This document shows, in pieces, positions 8,516 to 17,651 of a stretch of 64,000 bases of DNA. Source of the DNA: Desulfobaculum xiamenense (GTDB taxonomy: Bacteria > Desulfobacterota > Desulfovibrionia > Desulfovibrionales > Desulfovibrionaceae). Below the pieces are notes generated by a model. It had not been told where the DNA came from and made no database searches. It saw only the letters and a program-made list of their open reading frames with translations. The stretch is taken from the NCBI RefSeq assembly GCF_011927665.1, contig NZ_JAATJA010000003.1, positions 186,001 through 250,000 of the forward strand. Reading direction: 5' to 3'. A program made the translations under genes and the position numbers. Position 1 is the first letter of the stretch, and each line of letters opens with the position of its first letter.

Positions 8516-10321
8516 CTACTCTTCCGCACTTATCCTTCGAGCTTCCTCGTCGCTAATGTTCTCCGTAAACTGCATGTCGTACAGCTTGCGGTACAGCGGG
8601 CAGGAATCCAGCAGCTCGTCGTGGCGTCCCACGCCGACCACACGTCCCTTCTGCATGACCACGATGCGGTCCGCGTTGAGGACCGTTGAAAGGCGGTGGG
8701 CGATGACGATGCTGGTGCGATCCTTCATGAGATTGTCCAGCGCCTTCTGAACGATGCGCTCGGACTGCGTGTCGAGCGCACTGGTGGCCTCGTCGAGGAT
8801 GAGCAGCGCCGGATTCTTAATGAGGGCGCGGGCGATGGTGATGCGCTGCTTCTGGCCGCCCGAGAGCTTGATGCCATGCACGCCGCAGACCGTGTCGTAG
8901 CCTTCAGGCAAGCCCTCAATGAATTCGTGGGCAAAGGCGGCTCGCGACGCGGCGAGCATCTGCTCCTCGGTCACGCCTTCCACGCCGTATACGATATTCT
9001 CGCGAATGGTCATATTGAACAGGAAGGGCTCCTGCGAAACCATGCCGATGTTACGCCGCAGGCTACCCAGCGAGTATTCCTCAATGGGCACACCGTTGAG
9101 GCGAATCTGTCCCTCGCCCGTATCGTAGAAGCGCGGCAACAGGTTGACCAGCGTCGTCTTGCCCGAGCCGCTGGGGCCGACAAGGGCCACGCGCTCGTTG
9201 CTGCGCACGATCAGGGACATCTCGCGAATGGCAGGTTCGTCCACCGTGGGGTAGGTGAAGCTCACGGCATCGAGTTCCATGCTCTCGATGGGCAACTGGA
9301 GTTCCCGGCCACCGGCCACCTCGGGCACGATCTCGTGGGAATCGAGAAGACCGAACACGCGCTCGGCGCTGGCAAGGGACGCCTGAACAGTCTTGTTGGC
9401 CTCGTTGATCTTCTTGACCGGCTCGTAGAGCATGATCATGGCCGTCACGAAGGAAAAAAACGTGCCGGGCGTAGACATGCCCTGAAGCACGCGACTGCCG
9501 CCGTACCACAGCACGCCGCTGATGGCCACGCCACCCAGAAGCTCCATGATGCGCGTGGACAACTCGCCAGCCAGAATCTGCTTCTTGGAGAGGCGTACGA
9601 TGCCGTTGCTCTCCTTGCGAAATTTCTCGATCTCCATGGCTTCCGTATGGAAAGCCTTGATGGTGCCGACACCGCTCAGGCCCTCCTGCACCACGGAGTT
9701 GATATCCGCCCCCTGCACCTGCAACTGGCGGCCAAGCTTGCGCAGGCGCTTGCCAAGGGCAACGATGGGATAGATACACACGGGAAACACCAGAAGCGCG
9801 ATGATCGCCAGCTGCCAGTCCTGATAGATGACTACGCACACGAGGCCTATGCAGGAGATAAACTCGCGAATGCACATGACAAGCGCGGGGGCGCTTTCGC
9901 GGATGCCGTTCACGTCACCAAGGATACGCGACATAAGCATGCCGACCTGACTTTCCTCGAAAAAACGCATGGGCAGGCGGATGATGCGCTCGAACATGTC
10001 GTTGCGCAGCGTCTCCAGCACGCACAGGCCAGAGTAGTTCATCAGGTAGACCTGCAGAAACCGGAAGACGCTCTTGACGATGATGACGCCCAGAAAGGCC
10101 AGCGGAACGAGAAGAAGCGCCGTCTCGTCCTTCTCGACGAAAATGTTGTCCATGGCGGGTTTCACGAGATACGCCGTGGCCGCATTGGTGCCGGAGACGA
10201 CCATCGCGGACAAAACGCCAATGATAACCTGCCACTTGTAGGGCATGAAATAGGAAACGCAGCGCTTGAGAAGATGCCGGTTTCCAAAGTGCTTGATCGT
10301 TTTCAGATTGTACTGGGACAA
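8516..10321 (-). CDS. msbA: MsbA-like ABC exporter (fused permease and ATPase), likely lipid A or glycolipid flippase
   Basis: A type IV ABC half-transporter of about 600 residues: six membrane helices in the first ~320 residues, then an ATPase domain with Walker A (GPSGSGKTT), Q-loop (MVSQEPFLFN), signature (LSGGQKQRITIARAL), Walker B (LLILDEATSALD) and the switch His (IAHRLSTV). The length fits MsbA (~580). The proposed start is a TTG at 10321 because GGAG sits 9 nt upstream; a GTG at 10348 is in frame but lacks a site. It heads an operon with two methyltransferases, so the cargo may be a methylated glycolipid. Separation from other bacterial lipid exporters is not certain. Confidence 0.85.
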   Translation of the reverse strand: MSQYNLKTIKHFGNRHLLKRCVSYFMPYKWQVIIGVLSAMVVSGTNAATAYLVKPAMDNIFVEKDETALLLVPLAFLGVIIVKSVFRFLQVYLMNYSGLCVLETLRNDMFERIIRLPMRFFEESQVGMLMSRILGDVNGIRESAPALVMCIREFISCIGLVCVVIYQDWQLAIIALLVFPVCIYPIVALGKRLRKLGRQLQVQGADINSVVQEGLSGVGTIKAFHTEAMEIEKFRKESNGIVRLSKKQILAGELSTRIMELLGGVAISGVLWYGGSRVLQGMSTPGTFFSFVTAMIMLYEPVKKINEANKTVQASLASAERVFGLLDSHEIVPEVAGGRELQLPIESMELDAVSFTYPTVDEPAIREMSLIVRSNERVALVGPSGSGKTTLVNLLPRFYDTGEGQIRLNGVPIEEYSLGSLRRNIGMVSQEPFLFNMTIRENIVYGVEGVTEEQMLAASRAAFAHEFIEGLPEGYDTVCGVHGIKLSGGQKQRITIARALIKNPALLILDEATSALDTQSERIVQKALDNLMKDRTSIVIAHRLSTVLNADRIVVMQKGRVVGVGRHDELLDSCPLYRKLYDMQFTENISDEEARRISAEE

Positions 10322-10672
10322 AAAAGAAATCTCCTTTTGATACGGCACGCGGACGGGCGAGGTTTGAGCTGCCGGACCGAAAGCGTATGCGATTCTCGAA
10401 GCATGATATCAGCGTGACGGGCGGATGATCGGGCATCATGCAGACGCTCTTCCCGCATCCGGACCGCAACGCCGCGCCCAACACGCAACACACGTCACCG
10501 CGGTCGCATCGTGGACATATCGCGAATCCGTCGATAGGATGCATGCGCACCAGCGGTGCCCATTGCGGCCAAATCGGAAGCCACTGTGTCCCCGCCCCTT
10601 CGGCGCAAGCCTACATATCGCAATGGGGACCGGACACGCAAGCGACCATATGCGCAACCAGCGGACAGGACC
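10322..10672. other. intergenic region without a supported gene
   Basis: About 350 bp between the divergent MsbA-like gene and a small membrane-protein gene. Frames are open on both strands but start late, are Arg/Pro-rich and lack ribosome-binding sites. It presumably holds divergent promoters; none is clear enough to place. Confidence 0.5.
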
Positions 10673-10942
10673 ATGTTCAAATTCATCGTCATCGCCTTCT
10701 TTCTCATCTGGTTCATGGGCCTGTTTCTCGGGCGCAGGCATCGGATCATACGCAGTACGAAGCAATTACTGCACCTGCTTCTGTGGGCCTGCTTCAGTTT
10801 CATCGGCACGACGGCCTTTCCGCGTCAGGAACTGCTCGCCTCCAACCGCCTGCTGCACGGCGTGGTCATCGTCGCATGGATTGCGGCATGCTGGTGGCTG
10901 GCCAGATTCGTTGCCGACATGCTCGAAAGGACCCGCAACTAA
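10673..10942 (+). CDS. small hypothetical two- to three-helix membrane protein
   Basis: An 89-residue protein, family not recognised. It opens with a hydrophobic helix (FKFIVIAFFLIWFMGLFLG) followed by a basic loop (RRHRIIRSTK). Two more hydrophobic stretches follow (LLHLLLWACFSFIG and VVIVAWIAACWWLARFVA). The ATG follows GGACAGGACC, a weak ribosome-binding site; the frame is open further upstream but that part is basic and Pro-rich. It stands alone between a divergent exporter and a convergent sulfite reductase operon. Coding status is supported by the membrane-protein composition only. Confidence 0.55.
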   Translation: MFKFIVIAFFLIWFMGLFLGRRHRIIRSTKQLLHLLLWACFSFIGTTAFPRQELLASNRLLHGVVIVAWIAACWWLARFVADMLERTRN

Positions 10943-11064
10943 TCCCCTTTGCGAGGGCGACACCCCACGGCTTCACGCCCTCAAACTGCGTCACCCATTT
11001 CCGCCCATCCCCTTCACCCCATCCCCTCTCCCGATATCCTCCGCGCCTCGCCGCCCCCATGACG

Positions 11065-11097
11065 AAAAAACGGCGGCCTCCCTTCGGAAACCGCCGT
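11065..11097 (-). terminator. terminator of the cupin-sulfite reductase operon
   Basis: On the minus strand, an ACGGCGG / CCGCCGT stem with an inner imperfect helix, followed by six T residues. Confidence 0.8.
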
Positions 11098-11134
11098 ACG
11101 CGTCATGCCGTCAGTCTACCAGAAGCCCCGCCGT

Positions 11135-11794
11135 CTACAGCACGGCGGCGCGGATGGTCTCTATGCCCACACGCTCCACGAAACGCGCGGTGCGCTCGCG
11201 CTTGTTGGCGTTGGCGCGGTAGTAATCGAGAAGTTTGGCGGTCAGCGCCACGACCTCCTCGCGCGAGAGGTCCTCGGCGATGGTGTCGGCAATGCGCGCC
11301 CTGTTGCCAGCGTTGCCGCCGAAATGGAGATTGAACCCCTTCTTGCTGCCGGTAATGCCCACATCGCGCACCTTGCCCTCAGCACAGCTCAACGGGCAGC
11401 CCGACACGCCGAACTTCACCTTGGCCGGAAAATCCACACCGATGTAGGCCTTCTCGATCTCCGCGCCAAGCGAGAGCGAATCCTGCACGCCAAGGCGACA
11501 CACCGAGGTGCCGGGACAGGCCTGCACGTAATGGACGCACAGCTCCGTGGCACGGCCGATGTCGCGGCCGAGATCCTCCCAGATGGGGTCGACGTCCTCG
11601 CCCTTCATGCCCACAAGGGCGATACGCTGGCCAGAGGTGATCTTGACGATGGGGATGTCCCACTTCTTCACCACGCTGAGCAGGCGCTCCAGAATGTCCG
11701 GAGACAGCATGCCCATGGGCGTACGGGGAACGATGGCGTAGGTTTCCTTGTCGCGCTGGAGAATCGCGCCCTCGGGCGCTTCGGTCACGGTCAT
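11135..11794 (-). CDS. low-spin (assimilatory-type) sulfite reductase, small sirohaem/[4Fe-4S] protein
   Basis: The 219-residue protein matches in size and layout the ~218-residue low-spin sulfite reductase known from Desulfovibrio vulgaris. An N-terminal ferredoxin-like half (TPMGMLSPDILERLLSVV, ITSGQRIALVGM) is followed by the sirohaem-cluster motifs C-x5-C (ACPGTSVCRLG) and C-x3-C (SGCPLSCAEGKVRDVG). The family reduces sulfite to sulfide in the cytoplasm with six electrons; its physiological role in sulfate reducers is not settled. The ATG has GAGG upstream and lies 23 nt after the cupin stop, so both are one transcript. The distinct, larger dissimilatory reductase is not in this window. 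Confidence 0.88.
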   Translation of the reverse strand: MTVTEAPEGAILQRDKETYAIVPRTPMGMLSPDILERLLSVVKKWDIPIVKITSGQRIALVGMKGEDVDPIWEDLGRDIGRATELCVHYVQACPGTSVCRLGVQDSLSLGAEIEKAYIGVDFPAKVKFGVSGCPLSCAEGKVRDVGITGSKKGFNLHFGGNAGNRARIADTIAEDLSREEVVALTAKLLDYYRANANKRERTARFVERVGIETIRAAVL

Positions 11795-11817
11795 GATTGC
11801 GAATCCTCGTGCTTGCC

Positions 11818-12159
11818 CTACGGCTTGACCACGGTGAGCAGCATCTTGAAACGCTTCTCGGCCCGCACGCCGTGGGGAATGTTGGCGGGCATGACAATGC
11901 ACTGCCCGGTTCCGATTGCATGGTCCACGCCGTCGATGGTCACGACGGCCTCTCCGGCCAGCACCTGCACCAGCGCGTCGCCGGGAGCGCTGTGGGTGCT
12001 GATGCTCTCGCCGGCATCGAAGGCGAAGACCGTGATATTCACCGTATCGCGCCGCGCAAGGGTGCGGCTGACGACCTGCCCCGGAGCATATTCGACCAGC
12101 CCCTCGGTTTCCAGAGTTTCCGCGAAGGGAATATTCCTGATGAGATGTTCCTGCGTCAT
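11818..12159 (-). CDS. small cupin-domain protein
   Basis: The 113-residue single-domain cupin has a beta-barrel pattern with AGESISTHSAPGDALVQVLAGEAVVTIDG (conserved cupin motif 1) and a second motif around GQCIVMPANIPHGV. The His residues fit a metal site. The start is fixed by GGAGGAATT before ATG 12159. It is the first gene of the operon with the small sulfite reductase. Such cupins often accompany redox or nitrosative-stress genes, but no reaction can be assigned; a metal-sensing or small-molecule-binding role is inference. Confidence 0.85.
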   Translation of the reverse strand: MTQEHLIRNIPFAETLETEGLVEYAPGQVVSRTLARRDTVNITVFAFDAGESISTHSAPGDALVQVLAGEAVVTIDGVDHAIGTGQCIVMPANIPHGVRAEKRFKMLLTVVKP

Positions 12160-12321
12160 AATTCCTCCCGCCGGGGGCATCCCGGCATGTCGATGATGTG
12201 CGTTCATGCGTCCCGACCATGCCACGCCCCCGAATCACCGGCATTGACCTGCGTCAATACCGCTGGGATAATCCCCTGCCCGTGACAGTGGCAGTGGTGG
12301 ACCGATCGAGGGAATTTTCGA

Positions 12322-12515
12322 GCCTCCGGCGGCCGGGCTCTGCCCGGACCCGGTCAAGGGGGTGACCCCCTTGACAATCCTCACTAGGGCTTCATCGTGC
12401 AAAGCCGTACGGTGCGCCTAGGGCACCCACGGTTATCGCCTATCGGGGTTCCAAGGGGCCAGCGGCCCCTTGGCCGGCGGAGCCTACGTCTCGCACCCGT
12501 AACCGAACGATACGG
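12322..12515 (+). repeat. structured intergenic repeat, copy 1 (subfamily A)
   Basis: Starts GCCTCCGGCGGCCGGG and ends AACGATACGG. It carries four hairpins: CCGGG/CCCGG, GTCAAGGGGG-TGA-CCCCCTTGAC, GGCTT/AAAGCC, and CCAAGGGGCC-AGC-GGCCCCTTGG. It lies between the divergent cupin and yajQ genes and is the only copy not placed 3' of a gene in its own orientation. Confidence 0.95.
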
Positions 12516-12659
12516 CCCGCCCACGGCAACGGCGACAGCGACGCCAACGCGATACGCCCGGCCAACCGCAACACGCCCGCCCCTTGCAAGGCGGCCCGTT
12601 TGTTCCTATGAACCGCTTTCGCGCATGTTGCGCATAATATCCACAAGGAGAATTCCACA

Positions 12660-13154
12660 ATGCCGTCTTTCGACATCGTGAATCAGGTCGACATGCAGGA
12701 AATCGACAACGCCGTGAACAACGTTGTGAAGGAAGTGGCCACGCGCTACGACTTCCGCGGCGTAACCACCGAGATCACCCTGAACAAGAAGGACAAGAAC
12801 ATCCACGTCGTGACCGGCGACGAGATGAAGATCAAGGCCATCCGCGAAATGCTCATCAGCCATTTCGTCCGCCGCAAGGTCGATCCCAAGTGCCTCCAGT
12901 TCAAGGATTTCGAGCCGACCTCCATGGGCCAGCTCAAGCAGGACATCGCCATCGAAGAGGGCATCTCCAAGGAGACCGCCCAGAAGATCGTGAAGCTCAT
13001 CAAGGACATGAAGCTCAAGAAAATCCAGCCCGCGATCCAGGACGATCAGGTCCGCGTGACCGCCAAGCAGATCGACGACCTGCAGGCCGTCATCCAGATG
13101 CTCAACGAGCAGGAACTGGACGTGGCCCTTCAGTACGTCAACATGAAGCGCTAG
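12660..13154 (+). CDS. yajQ: YajQ family nucleotide-binding protein
   Basis: The 164-residue protein begins [20 protein letters not shown], the hallmark of the YajQ (UPF0234) family, and continues with the two-ferredoxin-fold layout to [10 protein letters not shown]. YajQ homologues bind cyclic di-GMP in Xanthomonas and act as regulators; in E. coli nucleic-acid binding was reported. The cytoplasmic location fits the lack of signal or membrane segments. AAGGAGAATT lies just upstream of the ATG. It precedes the ABC-F gene by 13 nt, so the two are probably co-transcribed. Confidence 0.95.
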   Translation: MPSFDIVNQVDMQEIDNAVNNVVKEVATRYDFRGVTTEITLNKKDKNIHVVTGDEMKIKAIREMLISHFVRRKVDPKCLQFKDFEPTSMGQLKQDIAIEEGISKETAQKIVKLIKDMKLKKIQPAIQDDQVRVTAKQIDDLQAVIQMLNEQELDVALQYVNMKR

Positions 13155-13167
13155 CGGAGATCACACT

Positions 13168-15093
13168 GTGGCTCTCGTAAGTATCCGGGACGTCCGGCTG
13201 GCCTTTTCCGGCCCCGCCGTTCTGGACGGCATAAGCATGCAGATCGAGGCAGGCGAACGCGTCTGCCTCGTAGGCCGCAACGGCGAGGGCAAGACCTCGC
13301 TCATGCGCATCGTCAGCGGAGCCATGCGGCCGGATTCCGGCGAAGTCTCCATCAGCAAGGGCGTGCGCGTGGCGCGTCTGCAACAGGACGTCCCGCAGGA
13401 CATCCACGGCCGCGTCTTCGACGTGGTGGCCGCTGGCATCGGCGAGATGGGCAAGGCGCTCTCGGCCTACCGTCTGGCTGCCGCCGCCGCGGAACGCGAC
13501 CCCGCCGCCCTGCGCGACCTCGAAGCCGCCCAGCAGGCCGTGGACGCCAGCGGCGGCTGGGAGGCCTACCGCACGGTGGAGACCGTCGTGTCGCGCCTCA
13601 AGCTCGACATGGACGCCGAATTCTTCACCCTGTCCGGCGGCATGAAGCGCCGCGTCCTGCTCGCCCGCGCACTGGCCAGCGATCCGGACGTGCTGCTTCT
13701 CGACGAGCCGACCAACCACCTCGACATCGACTCCATCACCTGGCTCGAAGACTTCCTGCTGCGCCACGCCAAGACGCTCTTCTTCGTCACCCACGACCGG
13801 GCACTGCTCAAGAAGCTCGCCACCCGCATCGTGGAGCTGGACCGCGGCCGTCTGGCCGACTGGGCCTGCGACTACGACACCTACCTCACGCGCAAGGAGG
13901 AACTCCTGCACGCTGAGGAAAAGGAATGGGATCGCTTCGACATCAAGCTCGCCGAAGAGGAAAAGTGGCTGCGCAAGGGAGTCACCGCCCGCCGCCGCCG
14001 CAATCAGGGCAGACTTCGCGACCTCATGACCATGCGCGAACTGCGCCGCACGCGGCGCTACCGCCCCGGCGAGGCGAAGATGCAGATGCAGGAATCCGGC
14101 CTGTCGGGCAAGCTCGTCATTGAGGCCCGCGACCTCGCCGTCGACCTCGGCGGGCGCACCATCTTCAGCGGCTTCTCCACGGCGGTCATGCGCGGCGACA
14201 AGGTTGGCATCATCGGGCCCAACGGCGCGGGAAAGACCACCCTCCTGCGCGCCCTGCTCGGTGAAATCGAGCCGTCCGCCGGGTCCGTGCGCCTCGGCAC
14301 CAATCTCGACATCGCCTACTTCGACCAGTTGCGCACCAGCCTCGACATGGACGCCCGCGCATGCGACGCCGTGGCCGACGGCAACGAATGGATCACCGTC
14401 GACGACAACCGCCGACACGTCATGGGCTACCTTCAGGATTTCCTCTTCACGAACGAGCGCGCACGCTGCAAGGTGCACACCCTCTCCGGCGGAGAGCGCA
14501 ATCGCCTGCTGCTGGCCCGGCTGTTCACCAAGCCGTCCAACGTGCTGGTGCTCGACGAGCCGACCAACGACCTCGACGCGGAAACCCTCGACCTGCTCGA
14601 AGAACTGCTCCTCCAGTACTCGGGAACCGTGCTCATCGTCAGTCATGACCGCGCCTTCCTGAACAACGTCGTGACCTCCACCATCTCCTTCGATCCCGAC
14701 GGAGAGGTCCGCGAGTACGTCGGCGGCTACGACGACTGGCTCCGCCAGCGCCCGCAGACCGAGGAACGCCCGGTCACGGCCGATGCCGCCGCCCCGCGCG
14801 AGGCCAAAGCCCGCGTGCGCTCCGACGGCAAGCGCAAGCTCACCTTCAATGAGAAGCGCGAGCGCGACGACCTGCGCAAAGAACTGGACCAGACCCCCGC
14901 GCGCATCGAGGCCCTCGAAACGCTTCAGGCCGACCTCAACGCCAAGCTCGCCGACCCGGCATTCTACCAGCGCGACCCCGGCGCGTTCGCCAAGGCCACA
15001 ACGGACCTCCAGCAGGCCGAGGCCGACCTTGACGCGCTCCTCGAACGCTGGGAATTCGTCGAATCCCGCCTCGCCGAACTCGTCGAAGACTAA
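13168..15093 (+). CDS. uup: ABC-F family ATPase, Uup type
   Basis: The 641-residue soluble protein has two ABC domains and no membrane helices. Domain 1 has GRNGEGKTS, LSGGMKRRVLLARAL and LLLDEPTNHLD; domain 2 has GPNGAGKTT, LSGGERNRLLLARLF and LVLDEPTNDLD. A charged linker (about 240-300) and a C-terminal coiled coil (about 560-641, rich in Glu/Leu/Ala) are the features of Uup. ABC-F proteins act on ribosomes or, for Uup, on DNA/ribosome-related processes. The start is a GTG 13 nt after yajQ with a CGGAGA site. A strong terminator hairpin follows at 15119. Confidence 0.93.
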   Translation: MALVSIRDVRLAFSGPAVLDGISMQIEAGERVCLVGRNGEGKTSLMRIVSGAMRPDSGEVSISKGVRVARLQQDVPQDIHGRVFDVVAAGIGEMGKALSAYRLAAAAAERDPAALRDLEAAQQAVDASGGWEAYRTVETVVSRLKLDMDAEFFTLSGGMKRRVLLARALASDPDVLLLDEPTNHLDIDSITWLEDFLLRHAKTLFFVTHDRALLKKLATRIVELDRGRLADWACDYDTYLTRKEELLHAEEKEWDRFDIKLAEEEKWLRKGVTARRRRNQGRLRDLMTMRELRRTRRYRPGEAKMQMQESGLSGKLVIEARDLAVDLGGRTIFSGFSTAVMRGDKVGIIGPNGAGKTTLLRALLGEIEPSAGSVRLGTNLDIAYFDQLRTSLDMDARACDAVADGNEWITVDDNRRHVMGYLQDFLFTNERARCKVHTLSGGERNRLLLARLFTKPSNVLVLDEPTNDLDAETLDLLEELLLQYSGTVLIVSHDRAFLNNVVTSTISFDPDGEVREYVGGYDDWLRQRPQTEERPVTADAAAPREAKARVRSDGKRKLTFNEKRERDDLRKELDQTPARIEALETLQADLNAKLADPAFYQRDPGAFAKATTDLQQAEADLDALLERWEFVESRLAELVED

Positions 15094-15118
15094 GCCCATC
15101 CAGACGCCACCGATTTAC

Positions 15119-15150
15119 GACGCCGGAAGCACGCCAGTGCTTCCGGCGTC
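15119..15150. terminator. terminator hairpin after uup
   Basis: A perfect 14 bp stem (GACGCCGGAAGCAC / GTGCTTCCGGCGTC) with a GCCA loop, then TTCG. It can serve both uup and the convergent permease gene; the T-tail is short. Confidence 0.7.
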
Positions 15151-15194
15151 TTCGCGTGCGTCAGCCACAGCGCCAAGCCGCTGCGCGGAAGTTC

Positions 15195-15389
15195 GCCTCC
15201 GGCGGCCGGGCTCTGCCCGGACCCGCTCAAGGACCGTGGGCCCTTGAGAATCCCAACTAGGGCTTCGTCGCTCAAAGCCGTACGGCTCGCCAAAGGCACC
15301 CCTCGTTTATCGCATATCGGGGTTCCAAGGGGCCAGCGGCCCCTTGGCCGGCGGAGCCTACGGCTTGCATGTGGCAGGGAACGATACGG
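15195..15389 (+). repeat. structured intergenic repeat, copy 2 (divergent)
   Basis: The same element in uup orientation, 101 nt after its stop. The second hairpin reads CTCAAGG...CCTTGAG instead of GTCAAGG...CCTTGAC: both bases of the closing pair changed together. The fourth hairpin is intact. The tail GAACGATACGG is present. An upstream extension with CCACAGCG and CCGCTGCGCGG is shared with several other copies. Confidence 0.95.
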
Positions 15390-15439
15390 CCAGCCACAGC
15401 GCCCGCCACGGCCGATACGCCCCAGCCACAGCGCCCCGG

Positions 15440-16660
15440 CTATTCGCCGTCGCGCAGGATATCGAGGACTTCGAAGCGGGAGGCCTGCCATGCGGGGTAG
15501 ACGCCCGCCGCGAGGCCGAGGAGCACGGAGCCGGTGAGGATGCCGCCCATGAGCACGGGACGGTAAACGAAGGGAAAATCCGCGACGGCATAGACGATGC
15601 TGACGAGCCCGAGGGCGCTGGCCACGCCGAGGATGCCGCCCATGCCCGAAAGCAATCCGGCCTCGAAGAGGAACTGGAGGACGATGTCTGTCCGGCGTGC
15701 GCCCACGGCGCGGCGGATGCCGATCTCCATACGCCTAGCGCGCACGAGGAGAATCATGATGGACAGGATGCCGAGTCCGCCCACGGCGAAGGACACGGTG
15801 GAACTGATGAGTCCGAGGGTCCCCACGAGTTCGAGGGCCTGCGTCTGGAGCTGTATGGTGTCGCGAGCGGTGAGCACCGCGAAGTCGTCGTCCTGACCGG
15901 GACGGATGCCGTGGCGGGAGCGAAGGATGGCCGTTGCGGTGTCCTTGGCGGCCTCGGCGTCCGTGCCGGGGGCGAGTTCGATATACACGCCGGAAATGGC
16001 GTCGGTATTGGCCATGCGCCGCATGTAGGTGCTGATGGGCACGAAGACCTGCTCGTCCTGATCGGTGCCCACGATGTCCGCACCCTTGGCCTGCATGACG
16101 CCGATGACGCGCAGCCGTGCGCGATAGAAGGCGACCTCCTGCCCCACGGCGGCTTCTGGCCTGCGGAAGAGGCGTTCGGCAATGGCGCGCCCAAGTACGC
16201 ATACCATGGTCCGCCGCTCGACGTCCTCATCGGAGAAAAAACGCCCGAACTCCGGGCTGGTGTTGCGCACGTGGCGGTAGTCCGGCGTGGTACCGATGAG
16301 TGAGGACGGAATCTTGGTGCCCTCGGCGGCAATATCCATGGTGACCTGCGTGAACGGCGCACCGGAAAGCGTGGACGGCAGATTGTCGAGGAGCGCGTGG
16401 GCGTCGGCCATGCTAAATGTCGCGGCATCGCCGCGCACCTGCACGGAACCCCGCCGCCAACGGATGCGGCCCGAGCGCGCCATGAACAGGTTCGGGCCGA
16501 GCTTCTCGATCTCCACCTCGGCCTTGCGGACCATGGCCTCGGACAGGTGCTGCACGCCGGTGAGGGCCAGCGCGCCGAGAAAGACACCGAGCACGGCGAG
16601 AATGGTGCGCACCTTGTGGGTGCGAAGCGAGTTGGCGGCAATCCGAAGACTGAAGTGCAT
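15440..16660 (-). CDS. MacB/FtsX-type ABC transporter permease
   Basis: A 406-residue protein with the four-helix FtsX/MacB arrangement: one N-terminal helix (RTILAVLGVFLGALALTGV), a periplasmic domain of about 220 residues, then three helices including the conserved segment ILLVRARRMEIGIRRAVGARRTDI and the C-terminal ASRFEVLDILRDGE. Such permeases pair with a separate ATPase and act in mechanotransmission or export of peptides, lipoproteins or antibiotics. The ATG at 16660 has AGGGAG upstream. No ABC ATPase of the LolD/MacB type is next to it here; the upstream neighbours are a DUF2156 protein and a MATE exporter on the same strand. Confidence 0.88.
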   Translation of the reverse strand: MHFSLRIAANSLRTHKVRTILAVLGVFLGALALTGVQHLSEAMVRKAEVEIEKLGPNLFMARSGRIRWRRGSVQVRGDAATFSMADAHALLDNLPSTLSGAPFTQVTMDIAAEGTKIPSSLIGTTPDYRHVRNTSPEFGRFFSDEDVERRTMVCVLGRAIAERLFRRPEAAVGQEVAFYRARLRVIGVMQAKGADIVGTDQDEQVFVPISTYMRRMANTDAISGVYIELAPGTDAEAAKDTATAILRSRHGIRPGQDDDFAVLTARDTIQLQTQALELVGTLGLISSTVSFAVGGLGILSIMILLVRARRMEIGIRRAVGARRTDIVLQFLFEAGLLSGMGGILGVASALGLVSIVYAVADFPFVYRPVLMGGILTGSVLLGLAAGVYPAWQASRFEVLDILRDGE

Positions 16661-16750
16661 GCACGGCTCCCTGTTGCAGGGCCTCATCCTGCCACTTCGA
16701 CGCGGCGGACGGAAGGGGGAACTTCCACTGCCACGGCGGGGAGTTGGACG

Positions 16751-17629
16751 CTAGCGGACGCGGGCCTCGAACTTCCGCAGGAAGCCGACGGGATTATAGG
16801 ATTCCTTGGCCTTGCGCAGGCCAGGATCGCCGAGGTCCTGCTCGCGGTTGACGAAGACGTAACCGTTCGCGTCCGAGGCGAGAAACATCTGGTTGATGGC
16901 CTGATAGATACCCTTGAAATGGGTGTGTCCCTTCTCGAAATGGATGACGAGGGTGTCGTCAGAAAGGCGTTCGGCAACGGTGTAGGCGGCCTGCGCCCCT
17001 TCGACTTCGATGACGCCGCCGAACACGCCGCACAGGGAGTCCCACCCGGTGAGCACGCGGGTGATGGCGCGGTTCTCGGCGGCAAGCGTCTGCTGGGATT
17101 CCTCGTCGCGCCACGAAAGCCACTCGAGCTGCATGTCCAGCGCGGCCTCCACGCAGTCCGGCGTCATGGAGTGGTAGACATGGTCGTACTTCTTCACGAA
17201 CTGGCTGAGCAGGTTCTTCTTCTTGTGGAAGCGGTTGCCCTTCAGGTCCACCAGCTCGCGCACGTCGTAGAGATAGTCCCAGTGATCGCGGGTCTCAGCG
17301 AGGTCCACACGCCCGCCGTATGCGCCGGTCCATATTTCGGCGAGAAGTTCGGGAACGCGGATGTAGCGCCCGCCCGAAGCGCTGAACACGGGACAGCGCG
17401 ACCAGTCCACGTCGGTCCATGGGCCGACTGGTGCCCAGCAGACCGATTCCGGCCGGGTCTGCCTGATCCAAACGAGATGCTCGCCGAAATGCCATTCGAG
17501 GCCGTATTCCTCGGCCCAGCCCCAGATGTTGACGAAGCTGTAGTCCGAGGCCTTCTGGGGGCACGCGGCGAAGCGCCGCAGGTATTCGGCCTGACCGTCG
17601 AGACTGATCGGAGTGAAGATCGAGGCCAT
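16751..17629 (-). CDS. DUF2156 (phosphatidylglycerol lysyltransferase-like domain) protein
   Basis: The 292-residue cytoplasmic protein resembles the GNAT-like C-terminal catalytic domain of MprF-type aminoacyl-phosphatidylglycerol synthases. Visible marks are YSFVNIWGWAEEYGLEW near the N-terminus, a basic LKGNRFHKKKNLLSQF segment, and LVIHFEKGHTHFKGIYQAINQMF / VNREQDLGDPGLRKAKESYNP at the end. No membrane helices are present, unlike full MprF, so a soluble transferase or acyltransferase-like role is likelier. GGGAGG precedes ATG 17629. It starts 22 nt after the MATE gene's stop and is probably in its operon. Confidence 0.8.
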   Translation of the reverse strand: MASIFTPISLDGQAEYLRRFAACPQKASDYSFVNIWGWAEEYGLEWHFGEHLVWIRQTRPESVCWAPVGPWTDVDWSRCPVFSASGGRYIRVPELLAEIWTGAYGGRVDLAETRDHWDYLYDVRELVDLKGNRFHKKKNLLSQFVKKYDHVYHSMTPDCVEAALDMQLEWLSWRDEESQQTLAAENRAITRVLTGWDSLCGVFGGVIEVEGAQAAYTVAERLSDDTLVIHFEKGHTHFKGIYQAINQMFLASDANGYVFVNREQDLGDPGLRKAKESYNPVGFLRKFEARVR

Positions 17630-17651
17630 GGTCCTCCCGCTGGTTGTCCGG

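Noticed and set aside
8696-10417. 573-codon plus-strand frame opposite the MsbA-like gene
   Set aside because: Antisense artefact of high third-position GC; no ribosome-binding site and no recognisable domains.
11135-12244. A single 369-codon protein covering the sulfite reductase and the cupin region
   Set aside because: The upstream part is an out-of-frame shadow of the cupin gene; both real genes have their own ribosome-binding sites and known family starts.
13138-15099. 653-codon minus-strand frame opposite uup
   Set aside because: Mirror frame of a clear ABC-F gene; composition is unlike any protein family.
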